NCBI GenBank assembly: GCA_964017185.1
Contig: OZ024870.1
Location: forward strand, 27,613,621-27,677,620
Direction: 5' to 3'
Length of the DNA: 64,000 nucleotides
From: Rugalucina vietnamica
Lineage: Eukaryota; Mollusca; Bivalvia; Lucinida; Lucinidae
A model generated the notes under the pieces. That model was not told the origin of the DNA. It made no database searches and saw nothing but the letters and a program-made list of their open reading frames with translations. The translations under genes and the position numbers were made by a program. This document shows positions 23,870 through 34,511 of the stretch, piece after piece; positions within the stretch are counted from its first letter, which is position 1; every line of letters begins with the position of its first letter.

Positions 23870-24600
23870 TTTTTACAGCTTTAAAAGTCTCTGTATTCTG
23901 CATGGGCATGTTTTCGTAATGCCAGTAGTTTGTGCGTCTCTTGTCAATGCAGCACCACAGCTCTGAAACCCGTTTAGGACACCATTATGATGCATCAGCT
24001 CACAATTGAGCCTGTGCATGAGAAAACCAACAATTTGGGGTTCCGACCAGGTCTGACACAAACTGACCTGTACAGTCACAGAAGCGGGCTAGAAGCTTGA
24101 AATTTCGGATATAAGAAGAAGAGGAAATATACTATCCGTGTAGCGAAAACAAAGGCGCTGATCAGCTTCGCGGTTACCGCGAAGCTGATCTGCGTCTTTG
24201 TTTTCGCCTATGCAAATTGTTGGTTTTCTCATGCACAGGCTCAATTTGAATGTGACCTATTTAAATAAGCCGAGCTGAGCTGTTGTAAGGTTTGAATGAG
24301 CTGACATATATACTTTTTATTTTGTTTCACAGGAACAGTAATGAGCTGAGGTCATTCCCGGACGGTTAGATTAACTACAGTAGCCCCCAGCGGCAGTTTT
24401 ATACCAGTTCTTACGTGTATAAACTACTAATGCTCTTTCTATATTGCTATTAACTGACAACTGTTCAATTTGAATAAGCAATAGAAGGAACGACTGTAGA
24501 TATAATTTTATAAATAAACAAGTTTAAGTACCCGAAACCATGATACGGCCCATCCCCTTTCTCATTAATATGTTCACTGCTCTTAAAGGATCTCAGTTTA
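23870..24600. repeat. 730-bp dispersed segment, inverted copy at 51965-52695
   Basis: From TTTAAAAGTCTCTGTATTCTG to CTCTTAAAGGATCTCAG the sequence is a near-identical reverse complement of 51965-52695. A MITE (24008-24242) occupies the same place in both copies, so it inserted before the duplication. The terminal 70 bp (ACCGAAACCATGGTATGGCC to GGATCTCAGTTT) also recur directly at 24900-24975. Confidence 0.85.
24008..24242. mobile_element. GAGCC-type MITE with AATT duplication
   Basis: The ends are GAGCCTGTGCATGAGAAAACC and its complement GGTTTTCTCATGCACAGGCTC. AATT flanks both sides (24004-24007, 24243-24246). The core is a palindrome with GCTGATCAGCTTCGCGG / CCGCGAAGCTGATC flanked by AAACAAAG / CTTTGTTT. 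Confidence 0.85.
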
Positions 24601-25263
24601 ATTTTTATTTCCTATTACTGCAGCTGGTGTTGTGCAGTGTGGCGGCCCTAAAAAGTCTCCCCGTACATCATCCATAGTGCAGATTATATTTTCCTTCTGG
24701 TCCTTTGAGATCAGCGAGAATATTCTGAGAAATCAGAAAATTATTATCGGTTTAGAGTCATTTTCTAACCAACGTTTTAATATATTTGACCCCATTTGGA
24801 TTTTACTAATCTTTGTGACTACCCTGTCGAACGTTGTAACTTACAGTCATAATCGTTGGCTCCATGTTGCCAAATCTATAGAGTCACTGACTCACTGAAA
24901 AGGTTACCGAAACCATGGTATGGCCCATCCCCTTTCTCATTTATATGTTCACTGCTCTTAAAGGATCTCAGTTTATTTTTTATTTCATGAAAATGTTCAC
25001 CGTTAGTATATCCCATTTTAGGACATATTTTATTGAGCACTACCATAAAATTCAATCGTTTTTCATAAAACTGTGGCACCACGCACATACGTATATTATA
25101 ACACATGTATAATTAAAGTCCACATCCTGCTAATAAAGCGCTTAATGGATCAGAAATATATAAATGAAACCCTAAAAATAAGACACACTTTTCTTCTTTC
25201 TTTTAATTTGGTTCTTTTCGAAATATATGGTACAACGATTACAATACAATCTGATACTCGGGT
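24601..25263. other. Region downstream of the zinc-finger gene
   Basis: This lies 3' of the minus-strand zinc-finger frame. TTTATT at about 25027-25034, the complement of AATAAA, could serve as its polyadenylation signal. A 70-bp direct repeat of the end of the 730-bp segment is at 24900-24975. No other gene was seen. Confidence 0.4.
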
Positions 25264-26574
25264 TTACTCGTTATGTGCACGCTTCTTGTGTTTTGCTAGA
25301 TTTGATCCATTTGAACATGAATATTCACAAAGATTACATGTATATGGTCTGGCACCTGTGTGGGTATACTCGTGATCCTTACATGCTCTGTTTTCATAGA
25401 AACCCTTCTGACAATAAGAACAATAGGTAACATATGCGTCAGTATGTCTTTTTTTGTGCAGGTTCAGATAGGGTAAGCTCTTAAATGATGCACTACAAAT
25501 TTCACATTTGAAATTTCGTGATTCCTTGTGAGTCACCATGTGTGCTTTTAAATTTTGTTTGCTCTTAAGCACCTTATGGCAAATGCCACATGGAAATGTG
25601 GCGTTGTTGTTGGCATTATGAACAGTCTTAAGATGATGGTAATATCCAGCAATGGACATAAACGATCTAGGACATTTTGGACATGTGCGTTTTTCTCTGT
25701 TGTCATTATGAATGCTATTTTTATGGCTTTCAAGATTGCTTTTGCTGTAAAACGATTTACCGCATACATCACATATCGATTGTTTAACTTGGTGATGAAC
25801 TCCTTTTTCATGCATGCGTAAATAGTTTTGCGTTATAAACGTCTTGCCACAGGTTTGACACTGATAGTCTCTCGTACTTTCCTCGTGAGTCTTCACATGA
25901 TCTCTAAAATGTGCCCCCATTCTAAACAAGAAAACTTTACCACATACTCCACATTCATGCCTACACCTATCATTTTTCAAATGAGCGTCATATCGTTTCT
26001 TCGTCGTAAAATTATGCTGGCAGTCATTGCAATAAATACTGACTATATTTGGAACATTAAGAGTTGTTTTCGGTGTTCCCTTCACCTTATGTCCCTTGCA
26101 TGACTTTGGACGTTCATGTTCCTTTGTATTCAGTGATCCAGTTTCATTTAGGTCGTTAATCTTATCAGTATCTTCAGTTCCCTTCTTTATACTAGATTCA
26201 GATGCCATGCCGCCTTCCATTGAAGGGTTTTCTACAGAAGGGTTGGTAATACTTTGTTCTTGCTGTTGCAGTGATTCTGGTGTACATGTATTTGGTTCTT
26301 GTTTTATTATGATTTCAGTCGCTCGCGGTTCCTCCTTGATAGAGGTTTGTATGAATTTATTTCCTTGATGCTTAGTTGTTTGTACATCGCCTACCATTGT
26401 GTGCGCCTTTAACCTTTTAGCAGCTTTGGATGTTTGCTTTTTTCTCCGTTTGTCTGGGAGATTGTTGTTGTAATAAAGGCATGGATCTGTAGGAGGTTCT
26501 ATCTTGACAGATGAATCATCACTCGTATGGCATTCACTGAGAGTAAGGTTTCTCTTAGTATGGTCATACAGCAT
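25264..26574 (-). CDS. C2H2 zinc-finger protein, nine fingers
   Basis: The 436-residue frame is the only host-like protein in the window. Residues 1-175 are a low-complexity, charged N-terminal region with no KRAB or ZAD domain visible. It holds three sumoylation-type motifs: VKIE (23-26), IKEE (79-82) and IKQE (90-93). Fingers start with cysteines at about 182, 208, 239, 268, 298, 329, 357, 385 and 413. The first ends His/Cys (C2HC-like) and the other eight are C2H2. A TGARP linker joins the last two. The array implies sequence-specific DNA binding in the nucleus. The start ATG at 26574 follows a plausible splice acceptor (TTGCAG just upstream on the minus strand), so upstream exons are possible. 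An in-frame TAA lies about 20 codons before this ATG. It could be a single-exon gene or the last exon of a longer one. The orthologue is not recognised. Confidence 0.85.
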   Translation of the reverse strand: MLYDHTKRNLTLSECHTSDDSSVKIEPPTDPCLYYNNNLPDKRRKKQTSKAAKRLKAHTMVGDVQTTKHQGNKFIQTSIKEEPRATEIIIKQEPNTCTPESLQQQEQSITNPSVENPSMEGGMASESSIKKGTEDTDKINDLNETGSLNTKEHERPKSCKGHKVKGTPKTTLNVPNIVSIYCNDCQHNFTTKKRYDAHLKNDRCRHECGVCGKVFLFRMGAHFRDHVKTHEESTRDYQCQTCGKTFITQNYLRMHEKGVHHQVKQSICDVCGKSFYSKSNLESHKNSIHNDNREKRTCPKCPRSFMSIAGYYHHLKTVHNANNNATFPCGICHKVLKSKQNLKAHMVTHKESRNFKCEICSASFKSLPYLNLHKKRHTDAYVTYCSYCQKGFYENRACKDHEYTHTGARPYTCNLCEYSCSNGSNLAKHKKRAHNE

Positions 26575-26652
26575 GCTGTTTGCTGCAACGTAGAGGTATA
26601 AAACATTAATCTGTTTTACTACAAGCCCATGATGTTAAACAAGCAAAGAAAT
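26575..26652 (-). promoter_or_regulatory. Possible 3' splice site upstream of the zinc-finger frame
   Basis: On the minus strand the sequence TACCTCTACGTTGCAG lies 8 bases before the ATG and fits an acceptor with a weak pyrimidine tract. No TATA box is evident. Confidence 0.3.
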
Positions 26653-27345
26653 AAGAGCTGTCGCATGACAACACGCTCGACTGCTTCTGGCCTTTGTCAA
26701 ACATTAGGGCACAAATATATAACACAAAGCATCATGCTCATACATCTTCTTGCCGTGATGCTTATGATATGGGAAAATCACTGAACCATGAAACTAGGTG
26801 AATTAAACTAGAACTACCTATGTTTTAAAGGTCTCACTCATATCGTGAAAGAAATATGTTCATATATCAACTGAGTGCCGAGATACAAGGCAAAATCACG
26901 GAACCGGTAAATTAGGTCACACTGACCCATAAATTATTCAAAAGGTCTAGCCATAATATCATATCAGAAGAATTGTTTTACAATCTTGCGTTCTCCTTTA
27001 AGGGACAAAGGTCTTGTCATGTGCAAACATATATTGTAAAAGAAGTATGTTCACATACCAATTGAGTGCCGAGATATAAAAGGCAAAATTACTGAACCGC
27101 GAAATTAGGTCACAGCAACCTATAAGTCCTTTGGGTCAAAGGTGTAGTCATACTCGCTAATTGTCTGAAAGGAGTACGAAAATATACTAATTGAGTCTCA
27201 AGATATAAGGCAAAATCACTGAACCATATAATTAGGTCACATTGATCTAGGACTACTTTAGTTTCAAAGGTCTTGCCATACGCAAACCTACTGTGAAAGT
27301 ACGTTCATATAGTACCAATTAAGTGCCGAGATATAAGGCCAAGTC

Positions 27346-29296
27346 AGTGTTATGGCACCAACACTGTTCAGCATGATGTTTTCTGCCATGCTCATGGATG
27401 CTTTTTAGGACAGTGACACTGATTTTCCAATCAGGTACCGTTTTGATGGCAACTTATTTAACCTTAGAAGGTTGCAAGACAAAACTAAGGTGCAGAATGA
27501 TGTGCTAGATGTGCCCCTCTATGCAGATGAAATGGATAAATATGCCATTTCAGATGCAAAAAGGCAAAGAGCAATGGATCTAGTCTCAAAGTCATGTGAT
27601 AACTATGTTTTCATAATCAGCACAAAAGGTTGTACATCAACCAGCACATGGAAAACCGTACAATGAACCAATCATCACTGTGAATGGACAATAACTGAAA
27701 GTTGTTGATAAATTTGCCTACCTGGGAAGCACTCTCTCCAGCGCAGTGCACACTGATGATGAGGGCACTGCCAAAAGCTAGTGTAGCTTTCGGAAGACTT
27801 CGTGCAAATGTCTGGAAGCGAAATGGAATCAAGCTTGACACCAAGCTGAAAGTCGACAAGGCTGTGGTACTGCCAACCCTCTTGTATGCATGTGAGAAGG
27901 TACAAGTAGGCAAAGATGAAAAGGCGCAATCAGAAAAAGATTCCCACTCCCAAAACCGAGGTGGGAAAAAAACAAGATTAACAATCAGGTACTTATACCA
28001 TGAAAACATATCGTAAGCTGAATGAGCAGCTATTTTCCCAATAGGTGGCCACTCAGTTACCTAAACTTAACTAAAAAATAAACATACATAAGGCGCCAAC
28101 AGCACAAAAATATTAAACACCCAGACATGAAACAAAAAGAACCACCACAGAAGTATCGCCTTGGAACGATCAGTAATATAAAATTACCGGCGGGCTTAAA
28201 TCGACTTTACATGGCTATAACCTCACCCTCAGCTTCTGCAGTAGCTCTGATATACACACATATAAACAAGTAATAAGGATATAAAATAAATGTACCAACT
28301 ATAACATGTATAACGGCAAGAAGGGTGAGCAGCTGTTAAAGCGAGCCACAGTGCTATCTTGGACAGAACAAATAAAATGCAGAGGGCTTAAGTGAACAGC
28401 CAAATGGTATTCGATATTCGGGCGGCCATTAAGTCATAAATCAAAAACGCATTATTGGAATAACTTGGATAAATATGAACCACAGCAGCAGATACGCCTT
28501 GGAGCGGTCAGTTATAAATAAAATCGATTTTACATGGCCATAACCTCACCCTCAGCTTCTGCAGTGGCTCATAACATTTAGTTAGTTCTTCGGTCCTCGT
28601 GGTGAATCTCTAACTAGTCAATAAATCATCAAGAACAGTGAATCTCCAACTAGTCAATGAATCATCAAGAACAAACAGATAAATCATGATGAACATCCTG
28701 ATGTGAGACCTGGACAGTATATAAACGTCGTGCAAAGAGGCTTAACCATTTCCCCTTAAGCTATTTGAGAAAGCTGTTAAAATCAAGTGGAAAGACAAGA
28801 TTCCAGACACAGAAGTCCTGAAGAAAGCTGGGATGCAAAGGATGCCTACGTCTTAAAGCTAGTACAGCTAAGATTGGCTGGCCATGCTATAAGAATGCCT
28901 GATGCGCAACTTCCATAGAAAGTTTTCTGCAGAGAACTACAGGACGGAAAAACGCTCTCAAGTGGCCAGAAGAAAAGCTACAAAGACACCCTCAAAGCCT
29001 CTCTGAAGGATTTCGAAATACCAATGAGGTCTTGAGAACAGACTGCACAGGAAGCGAAACAACAAAGGAGCAGCTGTCTATGAAAAAAAGAGAATCTCTG
29101 AAGCTGAAAGAAAGCGCAGAGAACGCAAAGCCAATAGCAATGGGCCACCACCTGATTCCAAGACATTGACTTGCTCTACTTGCAACCGACGGTTTAGAGC
29201 TAGAATTGGCCTATTCAGCCATCAAAGAACTCACCAACACACATGAACCTTATTCAAGGAATAATGATGGTCTTTCTCATAACTGAAAGACGAACT
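27346..29296 (+). pseudogene. 5'-truncated non-LTR retrotransposon RT with C-terminal finger motif
   Basis: The translation begins inside the RT at VMAPTLFSMMFSAML. It continues through IRYRFDGNLFNLRRLQ and a catalytic box altered to YADE (YADD expected), then KASVAFGRLRANVW and LLYACE. After an 803-bp insertion (27898-28700) it resumes TWTVYKRRAKRLNHF, KIPDTEVLKKAGMQ-type sequence, SLKDFEIPMRS, and ends with the zinc-finger-like CSTCNRRFRARIGLFSHQRTH (CxxC-x12-HxxxH) near 29178-29240. Several stops and frameshifts are present. The flanks ATAAGGCCAAGTCA (left) and ATAAGGCAAAATCA (right) look like a 13-15 bp target-site duplication in a family II unit. A shorter relative lies at 9450-10440. 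The clade is not certain. Confidence 0.75.
27898..28700 (+). mobile_element. 803-bp R-290-containing element with 8-bp duplication ATGTGAGA
   Basis: ATGTGAGA occurs at 27890-27897 and again at 28701-28708, exactly where the RT frame breaks and resumes. The insert begins AGGTACAAGTAGGCAAAGATG (the R-290 start) and ends ATCATGATGAACATCCTG. Internal repeats include a pair with AACCTCACCCTCAGCTTCTG (about 28222, 28541) and a 36-bp unit twice at 28602-28673. An 8-bp duplication is typical of hAT-type transposons. Clear terminal inverted repeats are not visible. Confidence 0.7.
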
Positions 29297-29656
29297 ATCA
29301 TAAGGCAAAATCACTGAACCGTGAAATTAGGTCGCAGGAACCTATAAATAATATTAGGATCAAAGAACTGGTCATACCCACTCATAATCTGAAACAAAAA
29401 TACGGAAATATACTAATTCAGTGTCAATATATAGGAAAAATCACTGGACTATGGAAATTATGTCAATCCATCTTCAATCCATGACGCTCAAGTCGGTGTC
29501 GCAATGTTGAAAAATGAATGCCCAACCATCAAATTCGTACTTAGTTGTTTCTATTTAGAAATAAAATGAAAAACCAATATTTCAGGGAGTTCTAGATTTT
29601 GACCTTTAGCCCCATCCCTCTGACTCCAACTAAGTGGTCCGATGTCATAGAAAAGT

Positions 29657-30225
29657 CACCGTGTCCATTCGAAACGCATGAAAAGAGGTCGTAACGCATG
29701 ATCGGCGGCATTTTCACGTATGATTGCGGTAGTTTCCTTCGGATTCGCCGCCATTTTTGGAGGAAACTTTAGCGGTAAGTTTCAGTTTACAAACTTTTAT
29801 TTGAATTAAATAGACCTTTCCAACGAACGATCTAGCCTATCCGGATCTACATACATGCCTCTAATTGCCGAGTGTTCTACTGATGCATAGGCTTCGATAG
29901 GACTCGCAAACATTCGAGGAGATTATTGTTTTGCAAGTTCGGCCATACACGAAAATAACATTCGCCCAAAAACGTTTCGTACTTTTTTCATTTTCTTCAA
30001 AGTTTTGACTAACTGTTGGATGATTTTGCTTTTTGACATCACACTTTAACTTAAGAAGCCAATTTCTCATGATTTTTTCCCGAACAACCTCGGGTTTAAA
30101 CAAAATACGTCAAAATTAAAGTAACGCACGATAATACGGCAACCTGGTCTTTCGAACTTTGCAAGTATTTACAATGAATAACATATTTTAAGGGGTAAAA
30201 GCAAGCCAAACGCTCATTTGTCTCC
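29657..30225 (+). repeat. Left terminal inverted repeat of the 4.9-kb element
   Basis: It contains CCGCCATTTTTGG (YY1-like CCGCCATNTT core) near 29748 and GCGGTAAGTTTC, a good 5' splice-donor sequence, at about 29774. Reading inward, that could mark a first exon. On the opposite strand an 80-codon open frame covers 29861-30103 and is preserved in the right TIR. Confidence 0.7.
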
Positions 30226-31248
30226 AGTTTACACGTTTGGTGCTCGTCAATTGTACAAAGCTGAATCCTTGCTGTAAAACAGTAATTTGCTGACCATGTT
30301 GCTCGGTAGCTCTGTTGGCATAGCTATCAAAGAAGCAGAAGAAGAATGTGGCCCGAACAGGGCACGAACCAAGGGTCTCTCTCTTACCGTTTGAGCATAT
30401 AGTTAGTCCATTACTTTGAGACTGTCAGTAATAAATTACAGAGAGATTAAATCAAATATATGGACAAACCTCCTCCCTTTCTACAATTTATCTATATTCT
30501 GATGTTGACCGAGTCATATAAATTACTTGAATGACCCCGAGTGGGTACTCTGACACTTTCGCCATCTCTATACATAGGCATGGCCTATTTTTTTTTTTGA
30601 GTCAACATTTCGAATTTCGGTATCTTTGGGGTTTTCAGAAAAAATGGCTATCTTGGGGGTAGGGAGATTTAAATGGATACTTTGCTGCCCATTGTTTATT
30701 TATTTATTTATTTTATTTTATTTTTTTTTTTTTTTGGGGGGGGGGTGTTTAATGTCAAATTTAAGTTGTTTTTCATTGGGTTTTTTTCTCTCCAATTTTC
30801 CGTACGAAAATCAGACCGACCCTACACAGGTTGCCCCTAATGTGGAGAGTTACTTGCAAACACCTGGACATTCACACCGCCTTACATTTATACAGCAACA
30901 GAAGGCAATTTCAAAAGTAGAAAGTAAATGGTGTCACGACTAGTATACTTTTCCAGCATTCAGTCTTGAAATTATACCACCTTTTCAAGTACGGCGGTAA
31001 CAGAGAAATTTAGAGGTGCCGACATGACCTTGAACCGTCCAACAATCTGTGGACCTGCTCTTGAGCACAAATCCGCGTGTTGAGATACTATATTGTCCTA
31101 TATTATAACACTCTACAAACAGGAAAAGACAATAAACAATTATAAAACTTCTTTTTCTAGAGTCAGCAATGCCATTTCCAAGCCAAGTAGTAAAATAGTA
31201 GGTAGTAAAATAGTTAAAACTAGAATTTGTTTTCTATGTGAAAACTGA
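30226..31248. other. Interior of the 4.9-kb element, no gene recognised
   Basis: Includes T-rich and G-rich tracts at about 30700-30746 (TTTA repeats, poly-T, then Gs). A tRNA-like patch near 30296-30400 is discussed among rejected items. The open frame at 30626-30943 has no protein-like features beyond homopolymer codons. Confidence 0.5.
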
Positions 31249-32582
31249 TGTCTCCCCCCTTTCTACGTGCATGTCCAAAATATGCAAGCAAGAGTTATAG
31301 TTCTTGTGCATCACATATCCTGTCATTCTGTTTTATAGGTGTACCAAGTTTCACTGAAATATCTCTTACGGTTTTCAAGTTATATAGCGGGCACGAAACT
31401 GTATGGAAAATAATCAAAGGGAAATAACTCCAAAGATATGAAAGCAAGAGTAATGATTCTTGAGCATGACACATCGTCTCATCATGCTTTATAAGTGTAC
31501 CATGTTTCATTGAAAAATCTCTAATGGTTTTTGAGTTATAGAGCAGACACAAAATTGTATGAAAAATAATCAAAGGGAAATAACTCCAAAGATATGCAAG
31601 CAAGAGTTATGGTTCTTTAGCATGACACATCATCTCATCATGCTTTATAAGTGTACCAAGTTTCATTGAAATATTTCTTATGGTTTTCAAGTTATTGAGT
31701 GGACATGAAATTGAATGGAAAAATAATCAAAGGGAAATAACTCCAAAGATATGAAAGCAAGAGTTATAATTTTTGTGCATGACACATCGTCTCATCGTGC
31801 TTTATAAGTGTACCAAGTTTCAATGAAATTTCTCTTACGGTTTTCAAGTTATAGGGTGGACACGAAACTGTATGGAAAACAATCAAAGGGAAATTACTCC
31901 AAAGCTATGCAAGCAAGAGTTATGGTTCTTTAGCACAACACATTATCTCATCGTGCTTTATAAGTGTTCCAAGTTTCATTGAAATAACTCTTACGGTTTT
32001 TGAGTTATAAAGCGGACACGAAATTGTATGGAAAATAATCAAAGAGAAATAACTCATAAAACACTCAAGCCAGAGTTATGGTTCTTGTGCGTGACACATC
32101 GTCTTATCATGCTTAATAAGTGTACCAAGTTTTATTGAAAAATCTTTAACGGTTTTCAAGTTATACAGCGGACACGAAATTGTATCGAAAATAATCAAAG
32201 GGAAATAACTCCAAAAAAACTCAAGCTAGAGTTATGGTTCTTGTGCATGACACATCGTCTCGTCGTGGTTTACATGTGTACCAAGTTTCATTGAAAAATC
32301 TTTAACGGTTTTCAAGTTATACAGCGGACACGAAATTGTATCGAAAATAATCAAAGGGAAATAACTCCAAAAATACTCAAGCTAGAGTTATGGTTCTTGT
32401 GCACGACACATCGTCTCGTCGTGGTTTACAAGTGTACCAAGTTTCATTGAAAAATCTTTAACGGTTTTCAAGTTATAGAGCGGACACGATTTGTGACGGA
32501 CAGACCGACAGACGGACGGACGGACAGACAGACGCACGGGGAAAAACAATATGTCTCCCGACCCTGTCGGGGGGGAGACATA
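31249..32582 (+). mobile_element. Family III dispersed tandem-repeat element, complete copy
   Basis: It starts TGTCTCCCCCCTTTC. About eight units of 157 bp follow, each with AATAATCAAAGGGAAATAACTCC and GTACCAAGTTTCATTGAAA. A GACGGAC/GACAGAC microsatellite lies at about 32494-32537. The 3' end is the hairpin TATGTCTCCCGACC... ...GGGGGAGACATA at 32550-32582, followed by AAAA. The first 11 bases and the end are inverted copies (TGTCTCCC / GGGAGACA). This is the architecture of families I and II with unrelated sequence. Confidence 0.8.
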
Positions 32583-33940
32583 AAAATCGAAGGGGGTCAA
32601 AGTACGAAACCATCCCCTGCTACCTAAACAGCATGACTCTAATATATGCCAAGTATAAGCTTTTCAAAAAAGCTTGCGATCTCTCAGCACTTTTTTCAGT
32701 GTATGACCACGTATACCGTGACCAAAAGGCTCGGCACTGCTATAAATAGCTCTAAAAATAGTTATGTTCTACGGTGCCGTAGATACGGAAATACCATGAT
32801 GAATACCAATAATGATCTAAAATTGAGTTCCCTTGAGCTATGCAAAAAAAATCAAAAGAAGAGGTTGGGCCAGACAGATCTGTTTCGAGTAATAAATTCT
32901 CCTCAGTGACCCTGAATAAACTGGCAATGAACAGATAAAATATGTACAGTAATTTCAAGCTTCAGCAATGCAGTCAATCAAAAGACTGATATAAATCAAA
33001 TGGTATCCGAATAGTAAAACCTGTAAAAACTCAACTCAAATTAAACCATCAGTCAATCAATTGTACTTGGGAGGGATTTAATCATTGCTCAATATATCAG
33101 TATTTACACAGAAGTGTGCTACTTTCGTTTTCATCAAAATCGTCTTTTTTCTCTTTTCTTTCTTTCTTACTATATATACTGACTTACTGACTATCGATTG
33201 TGAATTCTTTTAATCGATTGCCGCTGTTGACTCGCCGCATAACACTTCTAGATAAGGCTGTAGCATGTATGTATAGGTGGTACCCCCCCCCCCTTATAAT
33301 ACACCATCCTGGCTGCGTGAAAGAAACATTGAAACAAATCTGAAACTGTTTTATTATTTGGGCATAAATAGAATACAGTATTCACAACTTGTGGTTAAAC
33401 GACCACCGACTTCTGGTCATCTTGATTGCGAGCATCTCTTGGAATAGCTTAACTTTTGTTGAATATACATTGTGCAAAGATGATTGAGCGTATATGCGGC
33501 GTGACTATTTATGCAATGCGCTCTAGACCAGGGGTCCATAACCAACTCGCACATGCACCTGGCACATGAACACACTATGTTAATATGACCTATGTTTTAT
33601 CTCATCAAGATTGACACAGAGATTGACGAAAAAGAGGACAAACAAAATTTACGCGCATGCCTCTTACAAAGACTGGCTTTTGTTCTATTGGCTACCGACC
33701 TCAGACCTTGCTGCCCTCATAGTCCAGAAGCACATGATACGGTATTTTATTCAAGATTAAACTATGGAATGTTAATTAATGTTAAAATAAATAAGACGTC
33801 GCACAGAGTCAACATTCATAAATTGTTGAAGCCCTTTTATATGCTGTTTATGGACAAGGGATGGAATGCAACTTCAGTAAAATATTACACCTGGAAATGA
33901 AGTAACCTGGACCTTACTTCAAACTACAACGGGACTTGAC
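32583..33940. other. Interior of the 4.9-kb element, one unassigned open frame
   Basis: An open frame of 102 codons at 33592-33900 (plus) begins MFYLIKIDTEIDEKEDKQ and matches nothing I recognise. A run of Cs lies near 33283-33292. No transposase motif (DDE/DDD signature) could be identified. Confidence 0.4.
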
Positions 33941-34511
33941 AACAAATGATCATTTGGCTTGCTTTTACCCCTTAAAATATGTTATTCATTGTAAATTTAT
34001 ACTTGCAAAGTTCGAAAGACCAGGTTGCCGTATTATCGTGCGTTACATTAATTTTGACGTATTTTGTTTTAACCCGTGGTTGTTCGGGGAAAAAATCATG
34101 AGAAATTGGCTTCTTAAGTTAAAGTGTGATGTCAAAAAGCAAAATCATCCAACAGTTAGTCAAAACTTTGAAGAAAATGAGAAAAGTACGAAACGTTTTT
34201 GGGCGAATGTTATTTTCGTGTATGGCCGAACTTGCAAAACAATAATCTCCTCGAATGTTTGCGAGTCCTATCGAAGCCTATGCATCAGTTGAACACTCGG
34301 CAATTAGAGGCATGTATGTAGATCCGGATAGGCTAGATCGTTCGTTGGAAAGGTCTATTTAAATAATTCAAATAAAAGTTTGTAAAAACTTACCGCTAAA
34401 GTTTCCTCCAAAAATGGCGGCGAATCCGAAGGAAACTACCGCAATCATACGTGAAAATGCCGCCGATCATGCGTTACGACCTCTTTTCATGCGTTTCGAA
34501 TGGACACGGTG
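33941..34511 (-). repeat. Right terminal inverted repeat of the 4.9-kb element
   Basis: Inverted copy of 29657-30225. It keeps the same open frame with KIMRNWLLKLKCDVKKQN on the plus strand (within 33936-34292), as well as the YY1-like and splice-donor sequences. The high similarity of the two TIRs suggests a fairly recent insertion. Confidence 0.8.

Larger units (their letters stand above)
29657..34511. mobile_element. 4,855-bp element with about 570-bp terminal inverted repeats
   Basis: The left TIR 29657-30225 and right TIR 33941-34511 are near-identical inverted copies starting CACCGTGTCCATTCGAAACG. The 5-bp sequence AAAGT flanks both ends (29652-29656, 34512-34516), and the family II unit reads through once the element is removed. 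Five-bp duplications and CAC-starting ends are known from Transib transposons, but such long TIRs are not usual there. The 3.7-kb interior shows no recognisable transposase and holds a family III element (31249-32582). The superfamily is undetermined. Confidence 0.85.

Noticed and set aside
25548..26368. Several frames on both strands within 25264-26574
   Set aside because: They are shadows of the zinc-finger coding frame.
30296..30400. tRNA-like patch: GGTAGCTCTGTTGGCATAGC resembles a box A and GGTTCGTGCCC (minus) resembles a box B
   Set aside because: The two boxes lie on opposite strands and no cloverleaf can be drawn. It may be chance or a tRNA-derived SINE scrap.
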